A stretch of 64,000 bases of DNA from Ectobacillus antri. Lineage in GTDB: Bacteria > Bacillota > Bacilli > Bacillales > Bacillaceae_G. The notes under the pieces were generated by a model. The model saw only the letters and a list, made by a program, of their open reading frames with translations, did no database searches and had not been told where the DNA came from. The translations under genes were made by a program, and so were the position numbers. The stretch covers positions 372,001-436,000 of the forward strand of contig NZ_RIAV01000001.1 in the NCBI RefSeq assembly GCF_003852715.1, written 5' to 3'. Each line of letters starts with the position of its first letter. The stretch's first letter is position 1. Positions 44,011 to 52,679 of the stretch are shown here, piece after piece.

Positions 44011-45138
44011 ATGACTGTTCATGTAATGACTACAAAGGAAGTAACAAAAAAGGTATTTAATAAAGAAAAACTGTTTGTACTAGATGTTCGTAACGAAGGT
44101 GACTTCAATGATTGGAAAATTGAAGGTGCAAACTTTTCATACTTAAATGTGCCATACTTTGAGTTGTTGGACGGTGTAGAAGAAATCTTAGATCGCATTC
44201 CTACTGATCAAGAAGTTTTAGTAGTTTGTGCGAAAGAAGGTTCTTCTATCATGGTGGCCGAGATGCTTTCTGAAGCGGGACTTACGGTTTCCTATCTAAA
44301 AGGCGGTATGAAGGCTTGGAGTGAACACCTAGAGCCAGTTAAAATTGGCGATCTAAAAAACGGCGGGGAGATTTACCAATTCGTACGCATCGGAAAAGGC
44401 TGTCTATCTTACATGGTAATATCTAACGGAGAAGCAGCCATTATTGACGCAACGCGTATGACAGATGTATACCTAGATTTTGCGAATAGCTTGCGTGCGA
44501 AAATTGTTCATGTGTTTGATACGCACCTGCATGCTGATCATATCTCCGGCGGACGTGTAATCGCTGAAAAAACAAACGCAACATATTGGTTGCCTCCAAA
44601 AGATGCGGAAGAGGTAGTGTTTAGTTATCAACCATTAGAGGACGGAACCGCAGTAACGATTGGAGACACGGCAATTGATATTCATGCTCTATACTCACCA
44701 GGTCATACGATCGGCTCTACATCTTTCGTTGTGGATGGACAGTTCCTATTGACAGGTGACATTTTGTTCATCGACTCCATCGGAAGACCTGACCTGGCTG
44801 GAAAAGCTGAGGACTGGGTTGATGATCTGCGTGAAAGCTTGTATAAACGCTATAAAGAACTGTCAGCTGATTTGCTTGTATTGCCTGCACACTTCATGAT
44901 TATTGAAGAGCTTAATGAAGATGGCAGTGTATCTGAAAAGCTAGGTGTGTTGTATGCACAAAATCACGGCTTAAATATTGCCGATGAAAACGAATTTAGA
45001 AAACTTGTGACGGAAAATCTGCCGCCGCAACCGAATGCATACCAAGAGATTCGTCAAACAAACATGGGTAAAATCACACCAGATGAAGAACAGCAACGCG
45101 AGATGGAAATCGGTCCAAACCGCTGTGCGGTACGATAA
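44011..45138 (+). CDS. yrkH: Persulfide dioxygenase-like metallo-beta-lactamase protein with N-terminal rhodanese (YrkH / CstB-like)
   Basis: The 375-residue protein has an N-terminal rhodanese domain (about 5-105, CAKEGSS with Cys73). A metallo-beta-lactamase domain of the ETHE1/persulfide-dioxygenase type follows: THLHADH at 171-177, SPGHTIGS, and [15 protein letters not shown]. It should oxidise low-molecular-weight persulfides such as bacillithiol persulfide to sulfite or thiosulfate. Domain order is rhodanese first, unlike staphylococcal CstB, where the dioxygenase comes first. The downstream TauE exporter would remove the product. Confidence 0.9.
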   Translation: MTVHVMTTKEVTKKVFNKEKLFVLDVRNEGDFNDWKIEGANFSYLNVPYFELLDGVEEILDRIPTDQEVLVVCAKEGSSIMVAEMLSEAGLTVSYLKGGMKAWSEHLEPVKIGDLKNGGEIYQFVRIGKGCLSYMVISNGEAAIIDATRMTDVYLDFANSLRAKIVHVFDTHLHADHISGGRVIAEKTNATYWLPPKDAEEVVFSYQPLEDGTAVTIGDTAIDIHALYSPGHTIGSTSFVVDGQFLLTGDILFIDSIGRPDLAGKAEDWVDDLRESLYKRYKELSADLLVLPAHFMIIEELNEDGSVSEKLGVLYAQNHGLNIADENEFRKLVTENLPPQPNAYQEIRQTNMGKITPDEEQQREMEIGPNRCAVR

Positions 45139-45157
45139 ATCATAAGGAGGAAGAAAC

Positions 45158-45385
45158 ATGGAAGTAAAACAAGTATTAGATGCAAAAGGTTTAGCATGCC
45201 CTATGCCCATTGTTCGAACAAAGAAAGCTATAAACGAACTGCAAACAGGGGAAGTGCTAGAGATACATGCGACAGATAAAGGGGCAAAAAATGATCTAAC
45301 TGCCTGGGCGAAATCTGGCGGACACACATTACTCCAACATACAGAAGAGAACGGTATCTTTAAATTTTGGATACAAAAGGGCTAA
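45158..45385 (+). CDS. yrkI: TusA-family sulfur carrier (YrkI type)
   Basis: This intact 75-residue TusA protein has the sulfur-carrying Cys in LACPMPIV (residue 13). It ends in FKFWIQKG, nearly as does the frameshifted copy at 41913. AAGGAGG precedes ATG 45158. It lies 19 bases after the dioxygenase gene and is followed by a terminator. Confidence 0.93.
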   Translation: MEVKQVLDAKGLACPMPIVRTKKAINELQTGEVLEIHATDKGAKNDLTAWAKSGGHTLLQHTEENGIFKFWIQKG

Positions 45386-45387
45386 TT

Positions 45388-45420
45388 GAAAAGGGAACCG
45401 ATATGAGGTTCCCTTTTGTT
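45388..45420 (+). terminator. Terminator or attenuator between tusA and the TauE exporter gene
   Basis: AAAAGGGAACC pairs with GGTTCCCTTTT around a seven-base loop, followed by GTT. The exporter gene starts only 18 bases later, so the hairpin may reduce, not abolish, its expression. Confidence 0.75.
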
Positions 45421-45437
45421 ACAGGGAGGGGTATTAC

Positions 45438-46214
45438 ATGGATGTTACATTTATCATTGTTATCTTTTTAATCGGATTTATCGGTTCTTATATTTCTGGT
45501 ATGCTCGGCATTGGCGGCTCGATTATTAAATATCCGATGCTTTTATATATTCCGCCGCTATTTGGAATTGCGGCATTTAGTGCACACGAAGTATCGGGTA
45601 TCAGTGCAATTCAAGTCTTCTTCGCCACACTCGGCGGTGTGTGGGCGTACCGAACAGGAGGTTACTTGAACAAAACGCTAATCGGTTATATGGGAGCAAG
45701 CATTTTAATCGGTAGCTTTGTTGGCGGATATGGCTCTAGAATGCTGCCTGAGAGCGGTATTAATGTAACCTATGGTATATTGGCTCTTATTGCCGCTATT
45801 ATGATGTTTGTGCCGAAAAAAAATGTTGATGATATGCCATTCGATCAAGTTACCTTTAATAAATGGATTGCGGTGATACTAGCCTTTATCGTCGGTGTCG
45901 GTTCGGGCATTGTCGGCGCAGCTGGCGCATTTTTATTAGTACCGATTATGCTTGTTGTGCTGAAAATACCAACGCGCATGACCATCGCTTCATCTTTAGC
46001 GATTACCTTTATCTCATCAATTGGTGCCACTGTCGGTAAAATCACAACCGGTCAAATCGATTACGGTCCTGCACTTATTATGATTGTCGCAAGTTTACTT
46101 GCTTCGCCGCTTGGTGCGATGGCAGGCAAGAAGATGAACACAAAAGTACTGCAAGTTATACTGGCCATATTGATTGCGGCTACTGCCATTAAAATCTGGA
46201 CGGACATGCTGTGA
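45438..46214 (+). CDS. yrkJ: TauE/SafE-family sulfite (organosulfonate) exporter (YrkJ type)
   Basis: This 258-residue protein has about eight hydrophobic segments and two copies of the family's glycine-rich motif ([15 protein letters not shown] near the start, [15 protein letters not shown] in the middle). It probably exports sulfite or a related anion made by the persulfide dioxygenase. CAGGGAGGGG precedes ATG 45438. It is the last gene of the locus. Confidence 0.88.
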   Translation: MDVTFIIVIFLIGFIGSYISGMLGIGGSIIKYPMLLYIPPLFGIAAFSAHEVSGISAIQVFFATLGGVWAYRTGGYLNKTLIGYMGASILIGSFVGGYGSRMLPESGINVTYGILALIAAIMMFVPKKNVDDMPFDQVTFNKWIAVILAFIVGVGSGIVGAAGAFLLVPIMLVVLKIPTRMTIASSLAITFISSIGATVGKITTGQIDYGPALIMIVASLLASPLGAMAGKKMNTKVLQVILAILIAATAIKIWTDML

Positions 46215-46380
46215 AAAGAGGCTGGGACAAAAGGTTTTCAGCCAAAGAAAAATCCGAACTATTAGTCGGAATTCTCTACATAGAATTCGATCTAGTTCGG
46301 ATTTTTCCTTTATGAGTGTTCGTTATTCTCTATTCTGTCGGCTTTAGAGTTACATAACTCAGTTATGTCCCGACCTCTTT
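46215..46380. repeat. Intergenic hairpin element with 15-base outer and 14-base inner inverted repeats
   Basis: AAAGAGGCTGGGACA at 46215 and TGTCCCGACCTCTTT at 46366-46380 are inverted (13 of 15 paired). Inside, AAAAATCCGAACTA and TAGTTCGGATTTTT form a perfect second hairpin (46247-46306) that also works as a terminator for the exporter gene. GAATTC-TCTACATA-GAATTC lies at its tip. This looks like a mobile intergenic element. 46381-46490 holds no gene. Confidence 0.65.
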
Positions 46381-46502
46381 GGCGGGAATACGAAGTAAAA
46401 TAAGCAGGTAGCATCTTACTGGCGGTGAATTCCGTATCCTTTTGGTGCAAAACATGCTATAATTATAAATTGAATATTCTGTTTTTTGTGGAGGGTAACA
46501 TA

Positions 46503-47405
46503 ATGAATACAAAATTATTAGGTGCGGTTTGTTTGTCACTTGCCGCAGCTTTGTGGGGCGGGACGTATGTGGTGAGTAAACATATGCTACATACCGTGCC
46601 GCCGTTTACTTTAATGTGGCTACGCTATTTGGTTGCGTTTCTTTGTTTATTTATTGTAATGCGGAGCGCGAAGGACAAGGTAGAAAGAATCGACAAAAGG
46701 AGTTGGCTCTTACTCGCGTGGATTGGCTTTATCGGTTACTTCGTTTCAATTGCCCTGCAATTTGTCGGTACAAAATTGTCCGATGCGCACACCGGTGCAC
46801 TACTCACCTCTGCCACGCCGGCGTTTGTTGTTGTATTTGCACGCATAATTTTAAAGGAAGCACTCACCATTCGCAAAGTAGTGTCGACTATCATGGCGAC
46901 GTTTGGTGTAATCGTTGTTGTCGGGTGGAACGGCGGAACTGCAGCGAGTATAACGGGCATGATTCTCTTAGTAGGTGCCGCAGTGACATGGGCTTTATTG
47001 TCTGTATATGTCAAGCTCGCTTCCGTAACCTTGTCATCCCTCACCATTACTACATATGCTATTTTCTTTGCGTGGCTCTTTACCACACCCATGATGGTAG
47101 CCGAGTACATCACAACAAACATCACATTTACGATGTCGATGCTGCCAGGTATTTTCTATTTAGGGATTGCCTCCACCGCCGCCGCCTTTTTTCTATGGAA
47201 CAAAGGCATGGAGCTCATGGATGCTGGAATTGGTTCATTGTTTTTCTTTTTACAGCCGCTTGTTGGGAGCTTACTCGGTTGGCTTTTATTAGACGAAACA
47301 ATCAGTATCAGCTTTTTCAGCGGAGGCGTCCTCATCTTACTTGGCGTTCTTATTGCTACCTATGTACCACAAAAAACAGCTCCGCAAAAGGCGGAGCATG
47401 TTTAG
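46503..47405 (+). CDS. EamA-family (DMT) transporter
   Basis: The 300-residue protein has ten hydrophobic segments in two repeated EamA units (about 7-140 and 150-290), the DMT layout. The first unit has ALWGGTYVVSKHML and the second ends in GWLLLDETISISFFSGGVLIL. Such carriers export amino acids or other metabolites. ATG 46503 follows GGAGGG; the frame is open to 46425 without coding character. Its stop overlaps the convergent DUF3231 gene by four bases. Confidence 0.88.
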   Translation: MNTKLLGAVCLSLAAALWGGTYVVSKHMLHTVPPFTLMWLRYLVAFLCLFIVMRSAKDKVERIDKRSWLLLAWIGFIGYFVSIALQFVGTKLSDAHTGALLTSATPAFVVVFARIILKEALTIRKVVSTIMATFGVIVVVGWNGGTAASITGMILLVGAAVTWALLSVYVKLASVTLSSLTITTYAIFFAWLFTTPMMVAEYITTNITFTMSMLPGIFYLGIASTAAAFFLWNKGMELMDAGIGSLFFFLQPLVGSLLGWLLLDETISISFFSGGVLILLGVLIATYVPQKTAPQKAEHV

Positions 47406-48394
47406 CGCAAATGATGAATGTCCATAGATGGCGGCTCTTCCAACCAACCATTCGCAATCATAATATGAATGCCATCACGCGCAAATTCAAATACATCCTT
47501 TGCTAAAAAGCTCATCGTCGCATTTAAATCATTGCGTAAACTAAAGGCAGCACCAAAGCTTTGCCCGCCTAGTCCAAAATTACTCAACAAATATACGCAG
47601 TAGGTCATTAATTTTTCTGAAAAAGGAGATACAGTGGAATTTGTGACTGTACCTCCTGGTGTTGCGGGTACTTGAATATCCTCGGCTTGAAGAAGTGCCG
47701 TTGCTTCCGCAATCATTTTTTTAGAAAGCTGTTGGCCTTTTAAAAAGTAACGTTTTAAATCACTATCATCCGCACACTGGGCAAAGCCGCTAATGAGCTG
47801 CATACCTGTAATATTTGTTTCAATTAAGTGATATAAGTAGCCAAATTCAATCGTATTTAATTTGCGTTTGTGACCAAGTATGTTTGTGCCTTTTAAATAG
47901 GCTTTATCAGTAATGTAAGCTGAAGACTGCGGCAAGTTGATAAATGTGGGCCTTGGCAGCAATCCTTCCTCCAAAAGATACGTTGTAAACTCATAATAAT
48001 AGGTATGAGTAATTTGCGTAAGTCGTCTATAGTACTTGATAATATCATCACGATAAGTCATCGTCACATGAAGGGTGTACATACCCATACTGATTTCCTT
48101 CAGGACGCGGCTGAACATTACACCAAATCCATTGATATATAACGGCGGCGCATTTAAATTAACATCGTGCTCCGTAAAGCCAATGGGAACGGCAGCACCT
48201 TCTTTTTGTAAAATATGTTTTAACTCTTCCACCATCGGATATAAATCTTTCCACATATTATCTAACAACTTTCTAGCACGCGTACTTTCTGCCGTTTCTC
48301 TGAAATACTCAATCATACGTAAGATTACAGTTTTCTTTTGATACGTCATCCATAATGCACCAATCTCGGTTGAACATAGCGGTTGTTTTGACAT
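47402..48394 (-). CDS. DUF3231-like protein
   Basis: This soluble 330-residue protein is made of two related halves of about 165 residues. Both contain a helix-rich pattern with an N-terminal segment of the LCSTEIGALWMTYQKKTV or LNTIEFGYLYHLIETN type, followed by a GTV-x-PF-S-type or AVPIGFTEHD-type loop. This fits the Bacillus family annotated DUF3231 (bacterioferritin-like helical bundles have been suggested for it). Function unknown. AGGAGGAAAC precedes ATG on the minus strand. It is convergent with the EamA gene. Confidence 0.8.
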   Translation of the reverse strand: MSKQPLCSTEIGALWMTYQKKTVILRMIEYFRETAESTRARKLLDNMWKDLYPMVEELKHILQKEGAAVPIGFTEHDVNLNAPPLYINGFGVMFSRVLKEISMGMYTLHVTMTYRDDIIKYYRRLTQITHTYYYEFTTYLLEEGLLPRPTFINLPQSSAYITDKAYLKGTNILGHKRKLNTIEFGYLYHLIETNITGMQLISGFAQCADDSDLKRYFLKGQQLSKKMIAEATALLQAEDIQVPATPGGTVTNSTVSPFSEKLMTYCVYLLSNFGLGGQSFGAAFSLRNDLNATMSFLAKDVFEFARDGIHIMIANGWLEEPPSMDIHHLR

Positions 48395-48519
48395 GTTTCC
48401 TCCTACACGAACATTTTTTTACCGATAGTTTGTGATATTTGTTTTGAAATATACGAAAGGAAGTGTTTTTCATTGGGAAGTATTCATTACAGCTAGAATG
48501 TGTTAATGGTTACCCTTTT

Positions 48520-49014
48520 TTGCAGCGCTGATTGAGATTTGGGGCTTGAGAAAAATGATGATTCTGTCCATGAGAACCTTAGTCGATGGTTTAGCACTAA
48601 CACTTTTTATGACGAAAGTGTTACAGCTCGTTTTGATTTGAGGCGTCATTAGCGTGCTCAGTTCTGTCTTATTTTGGACTGTTCTAGGTACATATATGGC
48701 AAACAAATGGTTTATAAAAAGTAGAGGCTTGGCCATTGAAATTGTAACAGCAAGTACGACAACGGTACCGCCAACGGGCAGCTTGACACTGCAAGCCTTT
48801 GGGATTGAAAAAAGTGGCTATTATTTATGAGCGGATTTTTGCCCCACACCAAGCAGGGGCATCTGTATCGGCATTGGGCGGTGGTTTGATATATAACATT
48901 TTTAGTTCATACACATGGGGGCCTGGAAGCGGGCATATTTTGGGTGTTGGCGAGCTTGTTTGTGATGGGAATCAAGTGGATGTAGATGCGCTAGGAAAAG
49001 GTGTAAAGGTATAA
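48520..49014 (+). pseudogene. MFS transporter pseudogene with several frameshifts and deletions
   Basis: Pieces in different frames spell the usual MFS order. WGLRKMMILSMRTLVDGLAL is motif A and TM3. VLFWTVLGTYMANKWFIKSRGLAIEIVTAS is TM4-TM5. FAPHQAGASVSALGGGLIYN with FSSYT is a late transmembrane part. Stops (for example TGA near 48642) and a large internal deletion separate them. The family resembles YbfB/oxalate:formate antiporter-like MFS carriers. Between 48395 and 48519 only non-coding or decayed sequence is seen. Confidence 0.65.
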
Positions 49015-49098
49015 AAGAGTTTTATTACGAAGTTTCTTGGTACGGTACTTGCTTATTGTTTTTCAAAGTTACAAGCACATCAAGCTAAAACGATGTAT

Positions 49099-49142
49099 AA
49101 AAAAAGAGTCTTTGCATTGGTAACGGAAAAGACTCTTTTTTA
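49099..49142 (+). terminator. Terminator-like hairpin
   Basis: AAAAAAGAGTCTTT pairs with AAGACTCTTTTTT around a 15-base loop, downstream of the MFS pseudogene. Confidence 0.7.
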
Positions 49143-49151
49143 CTTACTTAT

Positions 49152-49380
49152 AAGAGCGTGTCGCAAAACTACAATAAATATCCAATATTATGCATAAGCA
49201 AGACAAGCTGAGCATGAAAATGATACCGATTATACCCGAACATACGGAGAAATTCTAACCCTTTATCTTTTAAAGTATGAAACAAGCGTTCAGTCTGATT
49301 TCGTAGGTTGAAAATGGCTGTCCCCATCGCTGTTTGTAAGAAATCTGACATCACACGGCCGTATCCATTTTTTCTCACAC
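49152..49380 (-). mobile_element. 3' remnant of an insertion-sequence transposase
   Basis: On the minus strand a frame reads FNLRNQTERLFHTLKDKGLE, then FFGYNRY-like RMFGYNRYHFHAQLVLLMHN, the pattern of the C-terminal end of IS transposases (R-N-x-x-E-R-x-F, then GYN and a final hydrophobic helix). GAGCGTGTCGCAAAACT at the left edge may be the terminal inverted repeat. Everything upstream in the transposase is missing; the remnant stops exactly where the CRISPR-like repeat begins. Confidence 0.6.
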
Positions 49381-49412
49381 GTCGCACCCCGAGTGGGTGT
49401 ATGGATTGAAAT
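49381..49412 (+). CRISPR. Solitary type I-C-like CRISPR repeat (array relic)
   Basis: The 32 bases begin GTCGCACCC, have a GGGTG arm forming a short stem with CACCC, and end TGGATTGAAAT. That is the length, palindrome and conserved 3' end of type I-C repeats such as those of Bacillus halodurans. No second copy lies within 100 bases on either side and no cas gene is in the window. The following roughly 35 bases (from 49413) are GC-rich compared with the surroundings and could be a former spacer. Confidence 0.5.
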
Positions 49413-49483
49413 TACAGTGCCGGGCGCAGCGGTCCGAACGGAGTATTTGGCGCTTACTTTTATACAAATTCCCGCTCAGAAAT

Positions 49484-49539
49484 AATTTTCAGACAATAAG
49501 CAGAAAACAATTTCAATTATTTTCTGAATATTGTATAAT
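49484..49539 (+). promoter_or_regulatory. ilvA promoter region with two CodY-type boxes
   Basis: AATTTTCAGACAATA (49484-49498) and TATTTTCTGAATATT (49518-49532) each match the CodY consensus AATTTTCWGAAAATT at 13 of 15 positions. The second lies just before TATAAT at 49534-49539. This fits repression of ilvA by CodY when branched-chain amino acids and GTP are plentiful, as known in B. subtilis. Confidence 0.65.
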
Positions 49540-49575
49540 ATTCAACATAAATTCAAACACAAGGCGGGTAAAGCG

Positions 49576-50835
49576 ATGAAAGATGTGAAAGAGCGGGTTA
49601 AAATTGAAGATATTCTGGTTGCCCAACAAAGATTGAAAGATGTGGTGAACCATACACCACTGCAGCGCGATCCGATTTTATCGGAACGATACGAATGCGA
49701 TGTGTATTTAAAGCGCGAAGATTTACAGGTTGTCCGCTCGTTCAAAATTCGTGGTGCCTACAACTGTATTAGTCATCTTACAGAAGAGGAAAGAAGCAGA
49801 GGCGTTGTATGTGCAAGTGCGGGCAATCATGCGCAGGGAGTAGCGTATACGTGCCGCAAGCTTAACATTTCGGCCAAGATTTTTATGCCAAATACAACGC
49901 CAAATCAAAAAGTATCACAGGTTCGTTTTTTTGGCGGTTCTTCTGTTGAGGTAATCCTGCGAGGAGATACATTTGATAGCTCTTATAGCGAAGCTGTTGC
50001 ATATGGAGAGCAGAACGGCTTGACGTTTATTCATCCGTTTGATAACCCACATGTGATTGCTGGTCAGGGTACAATCGGTGTTGAAATTTTACAAGATATC
50101 AATCGTTCTGTTGATTATGTATTTGCTGGTATTGGCGGCGGCGGCTTGATTTCTGGTCTTGGTACATATATAAAAGGTGTAAGTCCTGCCACAAAGCTGA
50201 TTGGGGTAGAGCCCTTTGGGGCGGCTTCTATGAAAGCAGCCTTGGAAGAAGGAAGTGTGGTAACGTTATCACAAATCAGTTCTTTTGTGGACGGTGCAGC
50301 AGTAAAGCGTGTTGGCGCATTGCCTTTTGAAATAGCCCAACAATTACTTGATGATATTGTCGTTGTCCCAGAAGGACAGGTGTGCACGAGTATTTTGGAG
50401 TTGTATAACAAAAATGCGATTGTTGCCGAGCCGGCTGGCGCATTGTCAATTGCGGCACTTGAAACATATCGGGAGTATATCCGCGGTAAAACAGTGGTTT
50501 GTGTCATCAGCGGTGGTAATAATGATATTGAACGCATGCAGGAGATGAAGGAGCGTTCCCTTATTCATGAAGGGCTCAAGCATTATTTCATTATCGCTTT
50601 TCCGCAGCGACCGCGTGCGCTTCGTGAATTTTTAGATCGTGTGCTCGGGCCTGATGATGATATTACTCGCTTTGAATACACCAAAAAAAGCAACAAAGAT
50701 AATGGTCCGGCTCTGGTTGGGATTGAACTGAAATGTAAGGAAAACTACGCGCCGCTCATTCGCCGTATGCAGGAGCAAGGTGTACAGTATATGGAGATTA
50801 ACCAAAATCCAACATTGTTCAATTTATTGATATAG
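49576..50835 (+). CDS. ilvA: Threonine ammonia-lyase (threonine deaminase)
   Basis: The PLP enzyme turns threonine into 2-oxobutyrate, the first step of isoleucine synthesis. It has 419 residues. The PLP Lys57 is in VRSFKIRGAYN, the SAGNHAQGVA loop follows, GIGGGGLISG binds the phosphate, and the C-terminal part from about 330 (HYFIIAFPQRPRALREFLDRVL) is a single ACT-like regulatory domain, as in the Bacillus biosynthetic form. ATG 49576 follows AAGGCGGG; upstream in-frame codons lie in the promoter. Two CodY-type boxes precede it. Confidence 0.94.
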   Translation: MKDVKERVKIEDILVAQQRLKDVVNHTPLQRDPILSERYECDVYLKREDLQVVRSFKIRGAYNCISHLTEEERSRGVVCASAGNHAQGVAYTCRKLNISAKIFMPNTTPNQKVSQVRFFGGSSVEVILRGDTFDSSYSEAVAYGEQNGLTFIHPFDNPHVIAGQGTIGVEILQDINRSVDYVFAGIGGGGLISGLGTYIKGVSPATKLIGVEPFGAASMKAALEEGSVVTLSQISSFVDGAAVKRVGALPFEIAQQLLDDIVVVPEGQVCTSILELYNKNAIVAEPAGALSIAALETYREYIRGKTVVCVISGGNNDIERMQEMKERSLIHEGLKHYFIIAFPQRPRALREFLDRVLGPDDDITRFEYTKKSNKDNGPALVGIELKCKENYAPLIRRMQEQGVQYMEINQNPTLFNLLI

Positions 50836-50884
50836 AAAGGATTTCATCCTAGTATGTAGGAATACATAAAAAAGGGATGATAGT

Positions 50885-51049
50885 ATGAGCGAGGCGAGGT
50901 GTTGTAGAGAGCTGTTAGAGAATGTAGGAAAGCTTGAAGCAACCGTTCATGCACTGCAGGCAGAGCTATGAGAGCTGCGGCATGAAAAGAAGCCTGTGCA
51001 GTGGAAAGCCGCGGTAATTGAACAAATTGGTGGTCTTATAGTTAGGTGA
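50885..51049 (+). pseudogene. Small ORF (54 codons) interrupted by an in-frame TGA
   Basis: From ATG 50885 the frame reads RELLENVGKLEATVHALQAEL, hits TGA at 50969, and continues ELRHEKKPVQWKAAVIEQIG to TGA at 51047. Leucine/charged heptads on both sides of the stop make one continuous coiled-coil, so the TGA probably replaced CGA (Arg). The family is not recognised. Confidence 0.4.
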
Positions 51050-51079
51050 GATTGTACTTCTCAGTATTTTTTGGAGATG

Positions 51080-51111
51080 AAAAGAGATGGTCAAACGACC
51101 ATCTCTTTTCA
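51080..51111. terminator. Bidirectional terminator ahead of the convergent transporter gene
   Basis: AAAAGAGATGGTC pairs with GACCATCTCTTTT around AAAC; it ends one base before the stop of the minus-strand transporter. Confidence 0.9.
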
Positions 51112-52446
51112 CTACATCAAATAACGAATATAAATATAAAGATGCGAGAGCAGTAGAGAAAGAAGGGTAAGCGGTAAACCAATCGCTAAAAAGTGTAGAT
51201 AACTAAAGCCGTGCCCTTCACGGCTAGCGATGCCGGCTACCACAACGTTAGCGGATGCGCCAATTAAGGTACCGTTTCCGCCCAAACAAGCACCTAAAGA
51301 AAGCGCCCACCACAGCACTTCAATTTGTGCGGAGTCCGCGGAAAGACCTAGTCCCGTTGCTAAATCTTGAATGAGAGGGATCATTGTGGCGACAAACGGA
51401 ATATTGTCAATAGTAGCAGATGCAATCCCTGATACCCAAAGGATAAGAAGAGCAGCAAAGCCAATATCGCCTTTTGTAATATATAGGACTTGCTGAGAGA
51501 GTTCTTTAATAAGGCCAATATCAACTAAACTGCCAACCAATACGAAAAGACCAGCGAAAAAGAAAATTGTAATCCATTCGATATGAGCAAACACGTCTGC
51601 TATTTCATGTTCTTTCATAGCAATTAGCATGAGCACCGTGGCCCCGGTGATGGCGATTACAGCGGCATCAGCATGAATGATACTATGAAGTAAAAATCCT
51701 ATAATTGTAAGTCCGAGTATAAAGAGAGACTTAATCAGTAATGGACGATTGCGAATATAATCAGCTTCGTTCAATGCCATTAGCTTTGCGACTGCTTCAG
51801 GCGTAGTGCGTAACGTATTTCGATATAAGAAGTACAATATACTAAGCGTGACGATTGAAATGACAACGACAATGGGTGCTAAATTGAAGAGAAAGGCATT
51901 AAAATCTAAGTGTTTGTTAGATGAACCAATCATGATATTCGGTGGGTCGCCGATGAGTGTAGCTGTTCCCCCGATATTAGCAAATAGTACTTCTGATATA
52001 AAATAGGGCACAGGATTTACTTGTAACATGCGCGTTACGGATAAGGTCACAGGAACGATGAGAAGTACAGTCGTTACATTGTCTAAGAATGCCGAACCAA
52101 TGGCGGTAAGGAGTGAAAGTAGTAGTAAAATAGAAATAGGTTGTCCTTTTGCAGATTTCGCCGCTTTAATGGCTACAAATTCAAATACGCCGGATTTGCT
52201 AGTAATATTCACGAGAATCATCATGCCAATTAATAAGGTGATGGTTTCCCATTGAATATGATCATGAAAAGCTTTTTGTGTGCTGACAATTCCAAGTAGC
52301 ATCATGATGCTTCCACCAAGAAGCGCAATGACAGCGCGGTTGATTTTTTCTGAAACAATAACGCTGTATGTAATGAGGAATACGCCAATTGCGGTATAGT
52401 ATTTCCAATTTTCTACCGCGTGAGTTGTATGTTCCAATGTTCTCAC
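51112..52446 (-). CDS. ArsB/NhaD-family ion transporter (SLC13-like permease)
   Basis: This 444-residue membrane protein has about 11-12 hydrophobic segments. Family traits are the IQWETITLLIGMMILVNI segment, the FLDNVTTVLLIVPVTL segment, GGTATLIGDPPNIMIG (first half, TLIGDPPN motif) and GGNGTLIGASANVVVAG (second half). These paired motifs belong to the ion-transporter superfamily of arsenite, citrate and Na+/H+ carriers. The transported ion cannot be assigned. No ars genes are adjacent. It is monocistronic. Confidence 0.88.
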   Translation of the reverse strand: MRTLEHTTHAVENWKYYTAIGVFLITYSVIVSEKINRAVIALLGGSIMMLLGIVSTQKAFHDHIQWETITLLIGMMILVNITSKSGVFEFVAIKAAKSAKGQPISILLLLSLLTAIGSAFLDNVTTVLLIVPVTLSVTRMLQVNPVPYFISEVLFANIGGTATLIGDPPNIMIGSSNKHLDFNAFLFNLAPIVVVISIVTLSILYFLYRNTLRTTPEAVAKLMALNEADYIRNRPLLIKSLFILGLTIIGFLLHSIIHADAAVIAITGATVLMLIAMKEHEIADVFAHIEWITIFFFAGLFVLVGSLVDIGLIKELSQQVLYITKGDIGFAALLILWVSGIASATIDNIPFVATMIPLIQDLATGLGLSADSAQIEVLWWALSLGACLGGNGTLIGASANVVVAGIASREGHGFSYLHFLAIGLPLTLLSLLLSHLYIYIRYLM

Positions 52447-52679
52447 TCTTTTCTTTGATTAAATAGTAATTTTTTCTATTGTAACAAAATAAAGGGGAAA
52501 ATAGAAATGGAGTGCTAAAGATACATGTAAGTATTGTTATAGCTAAGGTATTATAGGTATATAAAGGAATTTAGACTGAAATAAGAGAAGTAAGCATAAA
52601 CATTGCACTCTGCTTAGAAGTATGTAAAGCTAGTACAGTAGAGCATGTCTATTCATGTGAAAAGTAAGGAGGAAAAAAC

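Noticed and set aside
46616-47506. Long plus-strand frame of 296 codons inside the EamA gene
   Set aside because: It is the +1 shadow of the transporter, rich in Cys and His, and runs past the real stop into the antisense of the DUF3231 gene.
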